From: JBNJFY01 sp051747265
GTDB lineage: Bacteria > Bacteroidota > Rhodothermia > Balneolales > Balneolaceae
Direction: 5' to 3'
NCBI GenBank assembly: GCA_051747265.1
Contig: JBNJFY010000008.1
Span: 1 to 64,000, forward strand
DNA: 64,000 nucleotides
Shown here piece after piece: positions 9,360-17,503 of the stretch; position 1 is the first letter of the stretch, and the number at the start of each line of letters is the position of its first letter. Made by a program: the position numbers and the translations under genes. The notes beneath the pieces were generated by a model. It had not been told where the DNA came from. It saw only the letters and a list, made by a program, of their open reading frames with translations, and searched no databases.

Positions 9360-10430
9360 CTAGTTCGATGGATTGAAGGTCAGGCGTTCGGTGTAACCAT
9401 TGCGGATTTTGAGAATATACAGTTCCAAATTGTTACCCAGATCCGCAACATAAACCAGTTGATCCCCCCCGGGCGACCAATCCAGCCCCTGCTTAGAAGC
9501 TGGGTCACTGGTCAGCTGCTGGGTAGAGTGTTTTTCCACATCGTAGAGCATGATTTGATTCATCCCCGACTGATTGGACAAGTACGCGATTTTGGATCCA
9601 TCGGGCGACCAAACCCCATTCATGGCAAAGGTAGGATCATCATCCACAGTGGTGATGCTGCCCAATTCTGGTTCGTAAATAATCAGATCCGTGTGATGAT
9701 CCCGTGAGAGGGTCAATAAAAGTTTGGATCCATCGGGCGACCAGGCCGGATCCAGCACATGGGCACCGGAGAGGGGAAGTACGCGTTGGTTGGATCCGTC
9801 TACATCCATGATGGCTAAGCGCAAGGTATCATCAATTTGAGCGATATAAGCAATGGACTGGCCATCCGGATTGACGGTGGGAAACAGTTCTGCATGGGGA
9901 GCGGAAGTCAGCGGAATCGCTTCTTTCTTGCGGTAATGTTCCTTATAAATATCATAATTGCCATCCTCTTCTTTGTGATAGACATACCAATCGCCATCCG
10001 GGAACCAAGAGGGCCGTTCGGCATTGCGAGCTGAGGATACCGGCTGTTGTCGTTCGGGAATGATGTCGTTAAGTGCTTCCGCACTATTTTTCATTTTATC
10101 CTCATCATCGCGTTCGGAAAAATAAGCAATATAATCTCCGTCGGGTGACCATACCGCATAGAAATCGTTTTCCGGATGACGAGAGACATTATCCAGATGT
10201 CCATCCCACATATCCAGCACATAGATTTCATAGTTGCCGGTGCGTCCGGTAGTAAAAGCAATTTTTGTTCCTCGGGGCGACCAGCTGGGCTGAAAATCAA
10301 CGGATCGAGCGACTTCCGGATAATCATAGAAACCTTCTCCGCGCTCGTCGTAGCTTTGTCCTATTGTCGGCTGGATCCACCAACCGAAAATGAACAGGAA
10401 AACAGTTACTATGGCGTACCGGTAATGCAT
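9360..10430 (-). CDS. exported TolB-like beta-propeller (PD40 repeat) protein
   Basis: A 356-residue protein with an N-terminal signal peptide (MHYRYAIVTVFLFIFGWW, cleavage near TIGQS). Seven PD40-type blades follow, each marked by W-S-P-D/R-G (for example SWSPRGTKIAFTT, VWSPDGDYIAYFS, AWSPDGSKLLLTL, VWSPDGSKIAYLS). Seven blades would close a propeller without the N-terminal domain of true TolB. It probably sits in the periplasm and binds proteins or sugars. No Tol-Pal genes are nearby. A MITE-like repeat lies 19 bp beyond its stop. Confidence 0.85.
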   Translation of the reverse strand: MHYRYAIVTVFLFIFGWWIQPTIGQSYDERGEGFYDYPEVARSVDFQPSWSPRGTKIAFTTGRTGNYEIYVLDMWDGHLDNVSRHPENDFYAVWSPDGDYIAYFSERDDEDKMKNSAEALNDIIPERQQPVSSARNAERPSWFPDGDWYVYHKEEDGNYDIYKEHYRKKEAIPLTSAPHAELFPTVNPDGQSIAYIAQIDDTLRLAIMDVDGSNQRVLPLSGAHVLDPAWSPDGSKLLLTLSRDHHTDLIIYEPELGSITTVDDDPTFAMNGVWSPDGSKIAYLSNQSGMNQIMLYDVEKHSTQQLTSDPASKQGLDWSPGGDQLVYVADLGNNLELYILKIRNGYTERLTFNPSN

Positions 10431-10834
10431 AAGCCTGAGTTCTACTGGCTATTCTGATCTACTATTTTAAGTAAAAACAATTATATATGAGAGCAGAAAT
10501 GGACGAATAGCCACTCTTTTTTTGTGAACATTAGGTTTGGGTGATTCTCATCCATCTAAAAACAACACAAAATGTAGAGTCATTTCTCCATCTGGTAGTT
10601 GATCATCTGCACCCAGTGAACCAAAGCTAGTGGTTATCGCATTTGAAATATTTGTGGGCCCATTGACGCATGGGGTAAGTAGGCTTTCGTGAGCAATGTG
10701 ATAAACCACGTTGTGTTCGCAAAGCCCGCTTTTAAAGCACTTCCTTTTCGAAGGGGTTCAATTCGACATTATGACCAATTCCCGATCCTTGGTATTACCC
10801 AAAATCTTGTCATATTACGGTTAACAGATTGTTG
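10431..10834. other. gene-free stretch with a degenerate hairpin
   Basis: No supportable gene. At about 10682-10731, GGCTTTCGTGAGCAATGTG faces CACGTTGTGTTCGCAAAGCC as an imperfect inverted repeat. It resembles the ends of the 131 bp MITE-like family and may be a decayed relative. The rest is unremarkable AT-rich sequence. Confidence 0.5.
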
Positions 10835-10964
10835 GAGGGCTTTGCAAAACCTTCCGAAATTTATTCGGTCATGGCAAGATGTAGTAACAATCACCGTTTA
10901 CACAATCTAATCAGGGGATTGCCGCACTACGTTCGCCATGACAGGTAGTTTTGCAATGCACTCT
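10835..10964 (+). repeat. MITE-like ~130 bp palindromic repeat, copy B
   Basis: Same family as the copy at 9210. It starts AGGGCTTTGCAAAACC and ends GTTTTGCAATGCACTCT, with point changes in the right arm. GTTG occurs directly on both sides (10831-10834 and 10965-10968), as expected of a target duplication. It ends 42 bp before the ferritin start, so it may influence the ferritin leader. Confidence 0.85.
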
Positions 10965-11006
10965 GTTGTTCTGAAAACAAAATAGCTATAAGGAGAGGTT
11001 GCCATT

Positions 11007-11516
11007 ATGATCAAGAAAAAGTTAGAAGAAGCCGTCAATAAGCAGATCCAGGAAGAGTTTCAATCGGCCTACCAGTATTTGGCGTTTTCGGCGTATTTTG
11101 AAGAGGAGAATCTCAATGGGTTTGCCCATTGGATGCAGGTGCAGTGGCAGGAAGAAATAGATCATGCCATGAAGTTCTACAATCATATTCTGCAGCGGGG
11201 TGGATCGGTGCAGCTGCTCCCCATTAATCAGCCGAAAGTAGATGCTGAATCCACCATTGAGGTGTTCGATAAGGTGCTCCAGCAGGAGCAACATGTAACT
11301 AAGTGCATCCACGAATTATATGATCTGGCCATAGAAGAAAATGATTATCCGCTGCAAACCATATTGCACTGGTTTATCGACGAGCAAGTGGAAGAAGAAG
11401 AGATGGCCAGCGACATTCTGGATCGTCTGAAAATGATCGGGGAACATGGCCCCAGTTTGTATTTGTTGGATCAGGAGATGGGTAGTCGTCAGCCGGAAGA
11501 GGGCGGCGAAGAATAG
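11007..11516 (+). CDS. ftn: ferritin
   Basis: A 169-residue non-haem ferritin, which stores iron by oxidising Fe(II) at a diiron centre in a 24-mer shell. Ferroxidase residues are visible in EEFQSAYQYL, QWQEEIDHAMKF (Glu and His) and HWFIDEQVEEE. Length matches FtnA. The start has a good ribosome binding site (AAGGAGAGG, 9 bp before ATG). A MITE-like repeat lies just upstream and a strong hairpin follows the stop, so the gene is likely monocistronic. Confidence 0.95.
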   Translation: MIKKKLEEAVNKQIQEEFQSAYQYLAFSAYFEEENLNGFAHWMQVQWQEEIDHAMKFYNHILQRGGSVQLLPINQPKVDAESTIEVFDKVLQQEQHVTKCIHELYDLAIEENDYPLQTILHWFIDEQVEEEEMASDILDRLKMIGEHGPSLYLLDQEMGSRQPEEGGEE

Positions 11517-11549
11517 ATATACATTAATCAGGCTATTAAGCACATTGGG

Positions 11550-11577
11550 ATAGGACCACTCCGTGAGGAGGGTCCTA
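11550..11577 (+). terminator. hairpin after ferritin, weak terminator candidate
   Basis: The arms ATAGGACCACTCC and GGAGGGTCCTAT enclose a GTGA loop. The stem is strong, but only a broken T stretch follows (TCTGATTT). It could be a terminator or an mRNA-stabilising hairpin. The 215 bp that follow, up to the methyltransferase, show nothing else. Confidence 0.5.
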
Positions 11578-11792
11578 TTCTGATTTCAGGGCTTAATCCG
11601 TTTGCCCATAGATTTGAACAAGGGAGAGCCATCGTCGATTTAATTCGATCAATCGATTCGGTAATGCTTAGCCGAATACATTGTGGTAGCTGACACCATA
11701 CAGAATTCCAAATGCTTATGAGTTGACATCGTTCTTATGGTAGGTTAAATAGTTGTTAAAGCTATATTTAACGCTATTTTTTTTGTGTCGTT

Positions 11793-12524
11793 ATGAGATC
11801 GGAAGATTGGGTTTTTTACATTTCAGTTTACCACTCCCCATCGAAGGACGAAGGGACCACTCCACCGAACCCAGATCCGGAATTAATTGCCCAGCAGCTT
11901 CGCAAACCGTCCGGGGAGTTTGCTGATGTGGTTGCTGATAAAATGGACAAAGTGAATGCCCCACTTTTGCAGTTAACACTGGAATCACTGCAATTGAAAG
12001 ATCAGGAATCAATTCTAGAGATCGGGTTTGGTAGCGGTAGTCATTTTGAGGAGGTGCTTAATCAAGCCGAAGGAATCCAGCTTACCGGATTGGATCATTC
12101 CCAGGAGATGGTTAAGAAGGCCCAAGCCGCTTACCAGTATGCGATTGAAGCCGGAAAATTAGATCTCCATCACTGTAGCAGCGATCAAATGCCTTTCCCC
12201 GATGCCACTTTTGACAAGATCTACTGCAATATGGTCATCTTTTTCTGGGATGAACCAGAACAACATTTGCAGGAAGTGCGACGGGTTCTGAAATCGGGCG
12301 GTCTCTTTTTTTCCGGCCTGAGATCCAAAGAGAGTATGCAGAAATTGCCGTTTACCCAACATGGCTTCGTGATATATGAGCAGGAGGAATGGGAAGACAT
12401 CCTGCGCGAAAATGGATTCCGGGTATTGGATTCTGTACGACAGTTAGATCCCCAAATGGATGTGGAGAACCAGGAAATGCGCATGGATTCCATCTGTGTA
12501 GTGGCCAAGAAGCCGGTGGATTAA
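11793..12524 (+). CDS. class I SAM-dependent methyltransferase
   Basis: The 243-residue protein has the Rossmann methyltransferase motif I LEIGFGSGSHFEE at about residues 74-86, acidic motif II in TGLDHSQEM, and a motif IV region DKIYCNMVIFFWDEPEQ. The fold and EVRRVLKSGG match the UbiE/Methyltransf_11 group acting on small molecules or lipids. The first ~30 residues are poorly conserved and the start is uncertain; an internal start is possible. It stands alone between ferritin and the repeat-bracketed cassette, so its substrate is unknown. Confidence 0.82.
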   Translation: MRSEDWVFYISVYHSPSKDEGTTPPNPDPELIAQQLRKPSGEFADVVADKMDKVNAPLLQLTLESLQLKDQESILEIGFGSGSHFEEVLNQAEGIQLTGLDHSQEMVKKAQAAYQYAIEAGKLDLHHCSSDQMPFPDATFDKIYCNMVIFFWDEPEQHLQEVRRVLKSGGLFFSGLRSKESMQKLPFTQHGFVIYEQEEWEDILRENGFRVLDSVRQLDPQMDVENQEMRMDSICVVAKKPVD

Positions 12525-12699
12525 AGAGCTCTTACTTTTGCGGTTCTAGCTGCCTCTCCTTGTGATAAAGGAAAACCTGTACCCTGTTGAACTAATGGGA
12601 TGGGATTGACTGTTTTAGGTTGCCGCTATAAACAATCCGATTGCAGGTTTGGTTCGTAGAATAATTAATGGGGCAAGGCTACGGCATAGTCATGCTTTA

Positions 12700-12948
12700 A
12701 GCTGGTGCAAGTGTTAAGTCCGGGTTTTGAATTAAAAAGTGTTGAATTTGCAATAGTTGGGCCTCAGGCAATAATAGGTATTGGTAAGGAAGTTGAGGAC
12801 GCACTTGTGCCCGTGAACTTTGCTGTTGGATGGGGCCACAAGTGACACCCGATTGGAATAGCTTACATCGAGGATCTAGCATAAAATTTTCTGTAGCTAG
12901 TAGTTAAATTGTAGTCGAAAATTTCTGGTTTTAACACTTGCGCCGGGT
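12700..12948. repeat. nested-palindrome repeat, left copy bracketing the cassette
   Basis: This ~249 bp repeat begins AGCTGGTGCAAGTGTTAA and ends TTAACACTTGCGCCGG, an inverted pair. In the middle, CACTTGTGCC and GGCCACAAGTG form a second inverted pair around a ~20 bp spacer. It is thus built as two ~110 bp palindromic units with four related arms of the form GGCGCAAGTGTTA. A second copy in the same orientation is at 14106-14352. It ends 7 bp past the stop of the pRiA4b-family gene. Confidence 0.85.
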
Positions 12949-12955
12949 TGGGTTA

Positions 12956-13522
12956 TCATTGCATAGCGCCAAAGTCCTCTTTTTTTAGCATTTTATTTAT
13001 CCATGGGATATCACATTTATCAGGGTCAAAGTGCTCACCAACCCAATCAGTAAAAAATTCATATTCCGGATGTTTGGGATCCTTTAAAATCTCTTTCATA
13101 AACTGATAGCCGCCAATTCCACCACAATCTTCCGGCGGACAAGCCATAGCACCATCAAGGCAAACGGGAAGCTCAGACTGATCTTCATTAATAATATCCT
13201 CCAAAACGAGTTTATGAATCCAACCATCTCCGAAGTCATACTCATATTGAATATGATCTTTTTTCTTGTTCAGGAGCTTATTTAGTTTGATACCGGTATA
13301 ATCGGTGCCGGCGCTATCCCATAAATCATCCTCTTCGGGAGGTTCGTAAAAAATTCCATCCTTAAAAAATTGATGCAGATGGGAGTTGGTCCAGCCCATC
13401 ACCGTTTGAATGATTAAGTGTAAATCACTTAATAAGATGTCACCGGGTACAAGAAAGCGTCTCCAAATTTTTGGTTTTGAATCTGCTAGCTCGATGTAAA
13501 GTTGGTATGTTTTGACAGCCAT
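12956..13522 (-). CDS. plasmid pRiA4b ORF-3 family protein (IS1096 passenger TnpR-like)
   Basis: A 188-residue protein of the pRiA4b ORF-3 family. It begins TYQLYIELADSKPKIWRRF with the characteristic Lys-x-Ile-Trp-Arg. SDLHLIIQTVMGWTNSHLHQF, YEYDFGDGWIHKLVLE and the Cys-rich CPPEDCGGIGGYQ follow, all family hallmarks. The molecular function is unknown; despite the TnpR label there is no recombinase active site. It lies 6 bp downstream of the UPF0158 gene on the same strand. The pair is enclosed by two direct copies of a ~248 bp repeat, which points to transfer as a cassette. Confidence 0.88.
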   Translation of the reverse strand: MAVKTYQLYIELADSKPKIWRRFLVPGDILLSDLHLIIQTVMGWTNSHLHQFFKDGIFYEPPEEDDLWDSAGTDYTGIKLNKLLNKKKDHIQYEYDFGDGWIHKLVLEDIINEDQSELPVCLDGAMACPPEDCGGIGGYQFMKEILKDPKHPEYEFFTDWVGEHFDPDKCDIPWINKMLKKEDFGAMQ

Positions 13523-13528
13523 AGAAAC

Positions 13529-14029
13529 TTAGTTTGAATGATCCTTACGGTCATCAATATAAGAGATATCATTAGCTACTAACCAATTTATGGCAATATT
13601 TCGGTAAGCATCATTTTTGAAATCATACCAATCTTGCAAGAGGCCCAATCGGTCAACCGTATCGCGAAACATACGAAATGCACCCCGACCACGAATCGCT
13701 GATAAAAGTTGATCCTGCTGCTCTTCATCATCAATTGACCAACAAAAATCTTGCATAATGGAATAGTCGTGGATATCCCAACTGGTAGGTAGAGCAATCC
13801 ACGGTTCATGATCGTTGTAAGCGTGATAGTAGGGCTCCATATCCGCGTCTTCGACGCCCATCATTTCAGCGGCTAGATCAAGGTCGGGATTATCTTCCTC
13901 TAAGTAGCTGGCAAAGTCGTCCCAGATTAACACGGTTTCCCCCGTTTCCTTGTTGAGGAAGGCATTGGTTTGATCGTTCAGCATTTCTAGCTCGCCGATG
14001 ATATCAGAAACTTTTACTGGGATAGGCAT
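13529..14029 (-). CDS. UPF0158 family protein
   Basis: A 166-residue acidic protein. The UPF0158 pattern is visible: KVSDIIGELEMLNDQTNAFLNKETGE at the N terminus, then ALPTSWDIHDYSIMQDFCWS, then AIRGRGAFRMFRDTV followed by LQDWYDFKNDAYRNIAINWL. Function unknown. Start placed at ATG 14029 because the conserved family N terminus begins there. An upstream ATG at 14116 would add 29 residues and run into the repeat. It is translationally close to the pRiA4b-family gene (6 bp gap) and looks like the first gene of a two-gene cassette. Confidence 0.85.
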   Translation of the reverse strand: MPIPVKVSDIIGELEMLNDQTNAFLNKETGETVLIWDDFASYLEEDNPDLDLAAEMMGVEDADMEPYYHAYNDHEPWIALPTSWDIHDYSIMQDFCWSIDDEEQQDQLLSAIRGRGAFRMFRDTVDRLGLLQDWYDFKNDAYRNIAINWLVANDISYIDDRKDHSN

Positions 14030-14105
14030 AGTGGGTAACCAATTTTTAAACAGATTGACTTTTATTGCAATAACCATGATAAAGACCAATCTATAATGAC
14101 CAAGA

Positions 14106-14352
14106 AGCTGGCGCAAGTGTTACGTCCGGGTTTTACATTAGGAAGTATGCCCATTGCAGTGGTTAAGCCTCAAGCATTTGTGGGAGTTGTTAGGAAGTTA
14201 AGGACGTCACTTGTGCCCGTGAATATTGCCGTTGGATGGGGCACAAGTGACACCCGAATGGACTAGCTTACATCGAGGGGCTAGCATAAAAATATTCTGT
14301 AGCTAATAGCTAAATTGTAGTTGGAAACTTCGGGTTTAACACTTGCGCCAGG
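14106..14352. repeat. nested-palindrome repeat, right copy bracketing the cassette
   Basis: Same orientation and architecture as 12700-12948. It starts AGCTGGCGCAAGTGTTACG and ends TTTAACACTTGCGCCAGGT. Centrally, GTCACTTGTGCCC and GGGCACAAGTGAC (14206-14218 and 14240-14252) are perfect inverted arms. Unit one spans 14110-14218 and unit two 14240-14352. The interior is diverged from the left copy by many substitutions, so neither is a recent duplicate. Confidence 0.85.
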
Positions 14353-14366
14353 TTAAAATTACTAAA

Positions 14367-14408
14367 AGAAAAAAAAGCCCATCAGAACCAATTCCGATGG
14401 GCTTTCTC
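14367..14408 (-). terminator. rho-independent terminator of the paaZ-ECH operon
   Basis: Arms AAAGCCCATC and GATGGGCTTT with a run of A on the low-coordinate side give a hairpin plus T-tract when read on the minus strand. It lies about 30 bp past the stop of the enoyl-CoA hydratase gene and marks the downstream end of the phenylacetate cluster. Confidence 0.88.
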
Positions 14409-14437
14409 ATTAAATAACCGGTACGTACTACCTACCG

Positions 14438-15199
14438 CTACTTACTCTTAAACTCGTTAATAAAGTTCTTGGTGAAATCAGACAGCACCAAACGGCCGCT
14501 GGTTTCGGCGCGTTGTTCCAGGAGTTCATCCCAATCATCGGTGCCTTTCCAGAGGACCTTCTTCAGTTCGCTCATCGCCTCGGGACTGCTTTTGGCCAGG
14601 TCGCCGGCCAGCTTGGCGATGGCTTTGTCCATGGCGTTGGCATCCTCATACAGATGGGCAAACAAGCCGTTGCGGTGGGCCCAATCAGCGTCAAACCACT
14701 CACGCGCGTTAATGGACAGTTGGGAGAAGGCCGAGGTGCCTACCGCACGCTCTACCGCGGGTCCGACCACAAAGGGACCGATGCCCAGGGCCAGCTCACT
14801 CAGTTTGATGGAAGCGTCTTGGGTGGCAAAGGTGTAATCGGCTGCTGAGGCAATGCCCACACCGCCGCCTACGGTTTTCCCGTGAATCCGCCCGATGATC
14901 AGCTTCTCACACTGTCGCATGGCGTTCAGTACCAGCGCAAAACCCATGAAGAAACGCTTGCCTTCATCGTAGTCTTCAATAGCAATGAGTTCATCAAAAG
15001 AAGCCCCCGCACAGAAGGCACCATCGCCGCGGCTCTTCAATACGATCACGTGGGTCTCTTCTTGCTGACCGGTCTTGGTAATGGTCTGCGCCAGCTCTCG
15101 CAGCAATTTACCCGGCAAAGAGTTGCCCTTGGGGTGATAAAATTCAATAGTTGCGATGTTGTTTTCGGTGGTTACGGTAATTTCGCCGTTGGTGGACAT
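14438..15199 (-). CDS. enoyl-CoA hydratase/isomerase family protein of the paa cluster
   Basis: A 253-residue crotonase-fold protein. GDGAFCAGASFDEL gives the first oxyanion-hole strand, and IHGKTVGGGVGIASAADYTFAT gives the second with its Gly pair. The usual catalytic Glu region reads SELALGIGPFVVGPAVERAVG, so the canonical hydratase glutamates are not obvious and isomerase or hydrolase chemistry is possible. It follows paaZ by 134 bp with a hairpin between them. It is distinct from PaaG elsewhere in the cluster, so it may fill the PaaF hydratase role. That role is inference from context. Confidence 0.85.
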   Translation of the reverse strand: MSTNGEITVTTENNIATIEFYHPKGNSLPGKLLRELAQTITKTGQQEETHVIVLKSRGDGAFCAGASFDELIAIEDYDEGKRFFMGFALVLNAMRQCEKLIIGRIHGKTVGGGVGIASAADYTFATQDASIKLSELALGIGPFVVGPAVERAVGTSAFSQLSINAREWFDADWAHRNGLFAHLYEDANAMDKAIAKLAGDLAKSSPEAMSELKKVLWKGTDDWDELLEQRAETSGRLVLSDFTKNFINEFKSK

Positions 15200-15240
15200 G
15201 GTGTATAAGTTTATGAGTTTGAAATTGGGTTAGATGGATT

Positions 15241-15305
15241 TTGACGACGGACGTCGGACCACGGACGACCGAATCCGTCGTCGGTCGTCCGTGGTCGGTC
15301 GTCAA
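15241..15305. repeat. strong inverted repeat between paaZ and the ECH gene
   Basis: The left arm TTGACGAC...GGACCACGGACGACCGA and right arm TCGGTCGTCCGTGGTCGG...GTCGTCAA pair over about 24 bp, with a 7-nt extra segment in the left arm and an 8-nt loop. Without a T-run it is more likely an intergenic repeat or an mRNA processing hairpin than a terminator. Confidence 0.7.
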
Positions 15306-15333
15306 TATCAAATCAGCGAGAGGTTAAAATACA

Positions 15334-17394
15334 TTACTCGTCTTCATCCGTGAAAATATCGATATCCAGCTTGTTGCGACGTTTCACGAGCGTCAGGATG
15401 GTGTAATCGGCGACCAGCTCATCGTCTTGGTTGGTGACTTCCACATCCCAGTAGACTACACCGAAGATGAACTTGTCGGTTTCGCGTTTCTGGCGGACGG
15501 TCTTACGCTTGACAATCAGCTTGGCTTGGATGGTATCGCCCGGAGGCACCGGAGCCAGGAAGCGCAGATTTTCGAGTCCATAGTTGAGTAGTACAGGTCC
15601 AGGCGCCGGATGCACGAACATCCCGGCTGCGGCGGAAAGCACGAAATAACCGTGTGCCACGCGCTCCTCAAACAACGAATCCTTGGCCGCGATGTCGTCA
15701 AAGTGGGCATAGAAATGATCGCCGCTGACCCCACCAAAGTTGACGATATCCGCTTCGGTAACCGTGCGACGGTGGGTGGTCAACGCTTCGCCCACTTCCA
15801 GATCTTCGAAGTACTTCTGGAATGGATGGGTATCCGCTTCTTTAGTCTTAGCCCCTTTGATATACTGATTGGTGACGTTGGTCAGTGTGGTTGGTGATCC
15901 CTGCAATGCAATGCGCTGCATGTTGTGGAGTACCGCACGAGCGCCGCCCAGTTCTTCGCCACCGCCCGCGTGACCGGGTCCGCCGTGCACCATATGCGGC
16001 ATCGGGGACCCGTGACCGGTGGATTCCGCGGCACAGTCACGATTTACAATCATAAACCGCCCATGATAGGGGGCGCAACCCATGGTCAGTTCCGTGGCGA
16101 TGTCATTATCATACGTAAATAGGGAGGCTACCAGCGATCCATCCGCCTTGTTTGCTATGTCGATCGCTTCCTGGTTGTTTTCATAGGGCATGATGGTGGT
16201 CATGGGACCGAAGGCCTCCACCTGATGCACGCTATCAATCTCCAGTGGTTTGTGGCACATCAGTATATGTGGACTGGCAAACGCACCTTGATCATCCGAT
16301 CCATTGCCATACACCGAATCCGTATTCTCCAACAATTGGGACAAGTTATCCTTAAACCGCTCCGCTTGCGTGGAACTGGCCAGCGGACCTAAGACCGTTT
16401 CTTTCTGATCCGGATCGCCCTTTTTGGTATTTTCCAGACGCTCTTTCAAGGCCACTTTTACATCTTCGACCATATCCTTGGGGACGATAGTCCGTCGAAT
16501 GGCCGTACATTTCTGACCCGCTTTGACGGTCATCTCGTTGGCCACCTCTTTAATAAACAGCTTGAACTCCTCCATATCGGTAGTCACATCGGAACCGAGG
16601 ATGGAGCAGTTGAGGGAATCCGCTTCCAGATTAAAGCGTACGCTGTTAGCCACAATATTAGGATGGGCTTTCAACTTCTTGCCGGTTGCAGCGGATCCGG
16701 TAAAAGAAACTGCATCCTGACTGTTCAGGTGATCCAGCAAGTCACCGGGCACATTAGCCGCGATAAACTGGATGGATCCTTCCGGCAGAATGCCCGATTC
16801 GATCATATCCTTGAAAACCGCGTAGGCCAGATAGGATCCCACCGGAGAGGGCTTGACGATGGCCGGCATGCCTGACATGATGCAGGGGGCCAGTTTTTCG
16901 AGCATACCCCAGACCGGGAAGTTAAATGCGTTGATGTGCACGCCTACGCCGTGTCGCGGCACGCAGATATGTTGTCCGACAAACGTACCCTTGCGAGATA
17001 GTTGCTCATGGGATCCTTCCACATGGTAGGGCAGATCCGATAGTTCGCGCCGCGCCTTACTGGACAGCGTGAACATGGTACCAATACCACCCTCAATGTC
17101 GATCCAGGAATCCGCACGGGTGGCCCCGGTGTGGGTAGAGAGTTTGTAGTAATCTTCCTTGCGTGCGATGAGATACTGGGCTAGGAATTTGATCTTGAAG
17201 GCACGCTCATGGATGGTCAATTCGCGCAGAGCGGGTCCGCCTTTTTTGCGGGCGTACTCGCACATGCCTTTATAATCCAAGTCGGCCTCCACCATCTGTG
17301 CTACGGGCTCGCCGTTGACCGCACTGATCAGATCGGTTTCGGTTCCTTCATCGACCCATTGTCCCTGGGCGTAACTTTTAACTTTCATACTCAT
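15334..17394 (-). CDS. paaZ: PaaZ: oxepin-CoA hydrolase / 3-oxo-5,6-dehydrosuberyl-CoA semialdehyde dehydrogenase
   Basis: A 686-residue bifunctional ring-opening enzyme, close to E. coli PaaZ (681). The N-terminal aldehyde dehydrogenase domain (to about residue 520) has FTGSAATGKKL, the Glu in FNLEADSLNC and the catalytic Cys in KAGQKCTAIRR. The C-terminal MaoC hotdog domain carries FGGVSGDHFYAHFDD with the hydratase Asp/His. Start set at ATG 17394 (MSMKVKSYAQG) because the ~50 codons further upstream lack family similarity. An IS481 element begins 110 bp upstream and has probably separated paaZ from the rest of the operon, so it may now use another promoter. Confidence 0.95.
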   Translation of the reverse strand: MSMKVKSYAQGQWVDEGTETDLISAVNGEPVAQMVEADLDYKGMCEYARKKGGPALRELTIHERAFKIKFLAQYLIARKEDYYKLSTHTGATRADSWIDIEGGIGTMFTLSSKARRELSDLPYHVEGSHEQLSRKGTFVGQHICVPRHGVGVHINAFNFPVWGMLEKLAPCIMSGMPAIVKPSPVGSYLAYAVFKDMIESGILPEGSIQFIAANVPGDLLDHLNSQDAVSFTGSAATGKKLKAHPNIVANSVRFNLEADSLNCSILGSDVTTDMEEFKLFIKEVANEMTVKAGQKCTAIRRTIVPKDMVEDVKVALKERLENTKKGDPDQKETVLGPLASSTQAERFKDNLSQLLENTDSVYGNGSDDQGAFASPHILMCHKPLEIDSVHQVEAFGPMTTIMPYENNQEAIDIANKADGSLVASLFTYDNDIATELTMGCAPYHGRFMIVNRDCAAESTGHGSPMPHMVHGGPGHAGGGEELGGARAVLHNMQRIALQGSPTTLTNVTNQYIKGAKTKEADTHPFQKYFEDLEVGEALTTHRRTVTEADIVNFGGVSGDHFYAHFDDIAAKDSLFEERVAHGYFVLSAAAGMFVHPAPGPVLLNYGLENLRFLAPVPPGDTIQAKLIVKRKTVRQKRETDKFIFGVVYWDVEVTNQDDELVADYTILTLVKRRNKLDIDIFTDEDE

Positions 17395-17503
17395 ACTGTA
17401 AAAATCTGAATTACGGATTTCACCTCTTGAATAGGGAAAATAAGATGTCAGGCGGGTATGGCAAATGGTTATTTTGACCCACCCCAAACCCCTCCCTGCT
17501 GCG

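Noticed and set aside
12700..14352. Integron attC sites at the two cassette-flanking repeats
   Set aside because: Each repeat is ~248 bp, longer than known attC sites, and RYYYAAC/GTTRRRY core pairs are not consistent between the two copies. No integrase is in the window.
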